NCBI GenBank assembly: GCA_900769535.1
Contig: CAAGHB010000065.1
Span: forward strand, 1-25,463
DNA: 25,463 nt
Origin: Clostridia bacterium
GTDB lineage: Bacteria; Bacillota; Clostridia; Oscillospirales; Acutalibacteraceae
Reading direction: 5' to 3'
Shown here: piece by piece, positions 24,831-25,463 of the stretch
How positions within the stretch are numbered: position 1 is the stretch's first letter
How the letters are laid out: the number at the start of each line of letters is the position of its first letter
Program-made: the position numbers and the translations under genes
The notes under the pieces: generated by a model
Databases searched by the model: none
What the model was told of the DNA's origin: nothing
The model's input: only the letters and a program-made list of their open reading frames with translations

Positions 24831-24848
24831 TTATAGGAGGAAGAAAAA

Positions 24849-25463
24849 ATGAAAAGTAAGATATTATTGATGGTGTTTTGTTTACTGTTTTGCATGACAT
24901 CGTGTATGGACGAGACAGAATTAGATTCAAAAAATACAACAACAGAAGTTGGTACAGAGACTTCTTTAAATGAGATTTTTAGTTCTAATACTCAAAGCTC
25001 GAATGGGTTATCAGAAGGCGAAATTAGAGAAATTATTTTAAAAGAAATAAACAAATATGCGAATTTTGATGAGTGCGATCTCAGTATCGCAGATATAACG
25101 AGTATAGTCGAAAAAGTTTTGAGTCAAATGGATAATGGTTCTAGCGATTTGATTAATTATGATTTCGAAGAAATTGTGAATGCAGTTTTAACAGTGCTCG
25201 AAGAAAAAAATGGTTTTGTGGTAGGAGAAAAAGTAACTAGTTCGCAAGGGGAGAACTTTAAATTCCCTATAAATGACCAAGATGGCTATTTTGTCACCAT
25301 AAATATGTGTGAATTGACCAAATATAAGAATGCCGATGTTAACAATCTAGATGATTATTATAATTATTATGCGTATTCGACAGGTAATTTAAATGGCTCG
25401 GTTGAAAGCGAATGGGTATATAGAACTTATTATAAATATCTATTTAAAATCAAGGTTAAAGGA
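24849..25463 (+). CDS. Lipoprotein of unknown function, C-terminus beyond the window
   Basis: An ORF open from ATG at 24849 to the end of the window (205 codons, no stop). GGAGGAAG lies just upstream. The signal peptide ends in a lipobox (FCMTSC, Cys19), so the protein should be a lipid-anchored outside protein. A Thr/Ser/Glu-rich spacer (about 20-55) follows, then a helical acidic stretch (about 56-120, EGEIREIILKEINKYANF and similar) and a Tyr/Asn-rich part after 150 (NNLDDYYNYYAYSTG). I do not recognise a domain. Base and codon use are clearly more AT-rich than in the rest of the window (ATA, TTA, AAT common), which may mean acquired DNA. Transcription is gated by the leader upstream. Confidence 0.8.
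   Translation, partial: MKSKILLMVFCLLFCMTSCMDETELDSKNTTTEVGTETSLNEIFSSNTQSSNGLSEGEIREIILKEINKYANFDECDLSIADITSIVEKVLSQMDNGSSDLINYDFEEIVNAVLTVLEEKNGFVVGEKVTSSQGENFKFPINDQDGYFVTINMCELTKYKNADVNNLDDYYNYYAYSTGNLNGSVESEWVYRTYYKYLFKIKVKG

Noticed and set aside
24692..24942. Minus-strand ORFs of 67 and 71 codons over the lipoprotein leader
   Set aside because: They run through paired stems and the terminator of the leader and have no ribosome site; better explained as RNA structure.
1..25463. CRISPR arrays, tRNA or rRNA genes, insertion sequences, prophage genes
   Set aside because: I saw no regularly spaced repeats, tRNA-like cloverleafs, transposase or phage genes anywhere in the window.

Overview
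The window looks like chromosome of a low-to-moderate-GC Gram-positive anaerobe of the Clostridia, probably an Oscillospirales/Ruminococcaceae-like gut or rumen bacterium. The evidence is consensus sigma-A promoters, strong GGAGG-type ribosome sites, lysine and ZTP riboswitches, a UPF0297/IreB gene, a zinc-type ribosomal protein S18, GatCAB, and secreted proteins with dockerin, cohesin and cadherin-like sandwich modules. This assignment is inferred from gene content only.

Left part (1-7180): a purine operon on the minus strand, purE-purC-purF-purM-purN (purN runs off the left edge), led by a ZTP riboswitch with an overlapping terminator. Divergent from it is lysA behind a lysine riboswitch and its own terminator, followed by a 48-codon membrane miniprotein. 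Next comes a surface-anchored esterase, bracketed by two terminators that share the same 12-bp stem. The PurF is unusual: its phosphoribosyltransferase half and four likely iron-sulfur cysteines are intact, but the N-terminal glutaminase lacks the catalytic Cys and other glutamine-site residues.

Middle part (7185-17180): an EF-G-like GTPase with altered G2 and G3 motifs (minus), the ribosomal/replication operon rpsF-ssb-rpsR (minus), then plus-strand secA, gatC, gatA, gatB and ireB, closed by a bidirectional terminator. Most of this is housekeeping.

Right part (17193-25463): cell-envelope genes. The most interesting unit is a two-gene operon. Its first gene encodes a secreted SH3b/glucosaminidase-like cell-wall hydrolase ending in a type I dockerin. 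Its second gene encodes a membrane protein with an extracellular cohesin-like domain, a cadherin-like sandwich, a duplicated C-terminal module, one membrane span and an acidic cytoplasmic tail. Side by side they suggest a private cohesin-dockerin pair that tethers an autolysin to the membrane rather than a cellulosome. Further right are a one-span protein of unknown function and an operon gtrA-like - MFS transporter - membrane glycerophosphodiesterase. At the edge is an AT-rich lipoprotein gene preceded by a structured leader with a terminator/antiterminator arrangement that I cannot match to a known riboswitch class.
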